Source: Eudoraea sp. (GTDB taxonomy: Bacteria > Bacteroidota > Bacteroidia > Flavobacteriales > Flavobacteriaceae). From it: DNA of 5,691 nt. Every line of letters begins with the position of its first letter. Position 1 is the first letter of the stretch. The stretch is from the NCBI GenBank assembly GCA_013042925.1, contig JABDPH010000063.1, forward strand, positions 1 through 5,691, in the 5' to 3' direction. The position numbers were made by a program, and so were the translations under genes. The notes under the pieces are model-generated. The model was not told where the DNA came from and ran no database searches. It saw only the letters and a list, made by a program, of their open reading frames with translations. This document shows positions 5,023-5,691 of this stretch, piece by piece.

Positions 5023-5691
5023 TTAATCATCGTCATATACTGAGCTTGCGAAATTTACTTCTACATCATTGCTAAAAACTTCTGCAAAGTTGTATTCGCC
5101 ATTATCCAGCTCCTTGTCTTTTTTGGGATTCAAAAATTGGAAAGCTACTTGTTGAACAGCATCTTCGGTATTCCCTCGGTTTGACATTACATAGCCACTT
5201 CCATTTCCATTAAGGGAAATTGAAAAATCGTCTTTATCACTATTAATAGGGCTACCTAAATTTACAGACCAACCTACCTTTTTATTAAAGACCTGTACCA
5301 TAAATACATCCAGGCCACCATGTCCTTTATGACCATCTGAGGCAAAAAACAGGGTAGTACCTCCTGCGAGATTCGGATATAAGTCGTTCTTTTTTGTATT
5401 TACCTTTTCACCTAAGTTCTTGGCAACACCCATGCTGCCATCCTTGTTAATAGTAGATACATAGATGTCGTATTTACCGAAAGTACCGGGCATGTCTGAG
5501 GCAAAAAATAATCGTTTTCCGTCCTGTGATACAGTAGGGTGCATGCTGGAGTAATATTTAGGAGATAATGCTACCTCTTTTATCTTTTTCCATTGCCCAT
5601 TTATCTTTTCTGCTCTGTAGATTTTATGAACCAATTGCTTTTTGGAGAAAACACCATACTTGGGCTGTATATAACTGGCTTTGCTAAAATA
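5023..5691 (-). CDS. PD40 (WD40-like beta-propeller) envelope protein, C-terminal part (partial)
   Basis: The C-terminal 222 residues of a larger protein; the frame is open to the window edge, so the start lies outside. Three PD40-type blades are visible, numbering from the edge: about 51-78 (HPTVSQDGKRLFFASD through GKYDIYV), about 105-132 (YPNLAGGTTLFFASDG through GLDVFMV), and a weaker one about 155-182. The DG...LFFASD and GG.D(I/V)(Y/F) patterns are typical of TolB-like propellers in Bacteroidetes envelope proteins, including PorE-type components near the type IX system. Such proteins often continue into a carboxypeptidase-regulatory-like domain and a peptidoglycan-binding OmpA domain. 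This one instead ends about 40 residues after the last blade with an acidic tail (SSVYDDD). It is 207 bp upstream of, and co-oriented with, the PorP gene, suggesting a shared complex. The TTG at 5634 is an internal Leu codon, not the start. Confidence 0.85.
   Translation of the reverse strand, partial: YFSKASYIQPKYGVFSKKQLVHKIYRAEKINGQWKKIKEVALSPKYYSSMHPTVSQDGKRLFFASDMPGTFGKYDIYVSTINKDGSMGVAKNLGEKVNTKKNDLYPNLAGGTTLFFASDGHKGHGGLDVFMVQVFNKKVGWSVNLGSPINSDKDDFSISLNGNGSGYVMSNRGNTEDAVQQVAFQFLNPKKDKELDNGEYNFAEVFSNDVEVNFASSVYDDD

Noticed and set aside
5632..5634. TTG as start codon of the PD40 protein
   Set aside because: The frame stays open through 19 more codons to the window edge with continuing sequence of the same kind, so the codon is an internal Leu and the gene is cut by the edge.

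Overview
The window looks like chromosomal DNA from a member of the Bacteroidota, most likely the Flavobacteriia. The support is a PorP/SprF-family outer-membrane protein gene next to a PD40 (WD40-like) repeat gene, A+T-rich DNA, A-rich starts without Shine-Dalgarno sequences, and a perfect TAnnTTTG -7 promoter element of the Bacteroidetes type. No plasmid, phage, transposase, CRISPR, tRNA or rRNA sequence is recognisable.

Layout. The left part (1-1287) reads rightwards: the 3' end of a K+-channel pore gene (TVGYGD selectivity filter), then, from its own promoter, a complete AI-2E-family membrane protein gene. Bases 1288-1503 separate two convergent genes and hold a long imperfect hairpin with a perfect 13-bp stem at its base. 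Everything to the right reads leftwards: an orphan NarL/LuxR-type response regulator (1504-2130); an 834-bp stretch with no recognisable gene but several inverted and direct repeats, one promoter-like pair and one 30-codon ORF; a 616-residue PorP/SprF protein (2965-4815); and the 3' part of a PD40-repeat protein that runs off the right edge.

How the genes relate. The PD40 gene and the PorP gene are co-oriented. They match the common Bacteroidetes arrangement of an envelope propeller protein next to a PorP/SprF protein linked to type IX secretion and surface adhesins. Two features are unusual. The PorP protein carries a coiled-coil and charged linker and a SPOR-like C-terminal domain, about doubling the family's usual length. 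The PD40 protein ends without the OmpA-like domain that often closes such proteins. A possible reading is that the peptidoglycan-binding role has moved from one partner to the other. The response regulator has Glu in place of the phospho-accepting Asp, so it may be permanently active or regulated without phosphorylation. No histidine kinase is in view. The channel and AI-2E genes have no evident link to the envelope genes.
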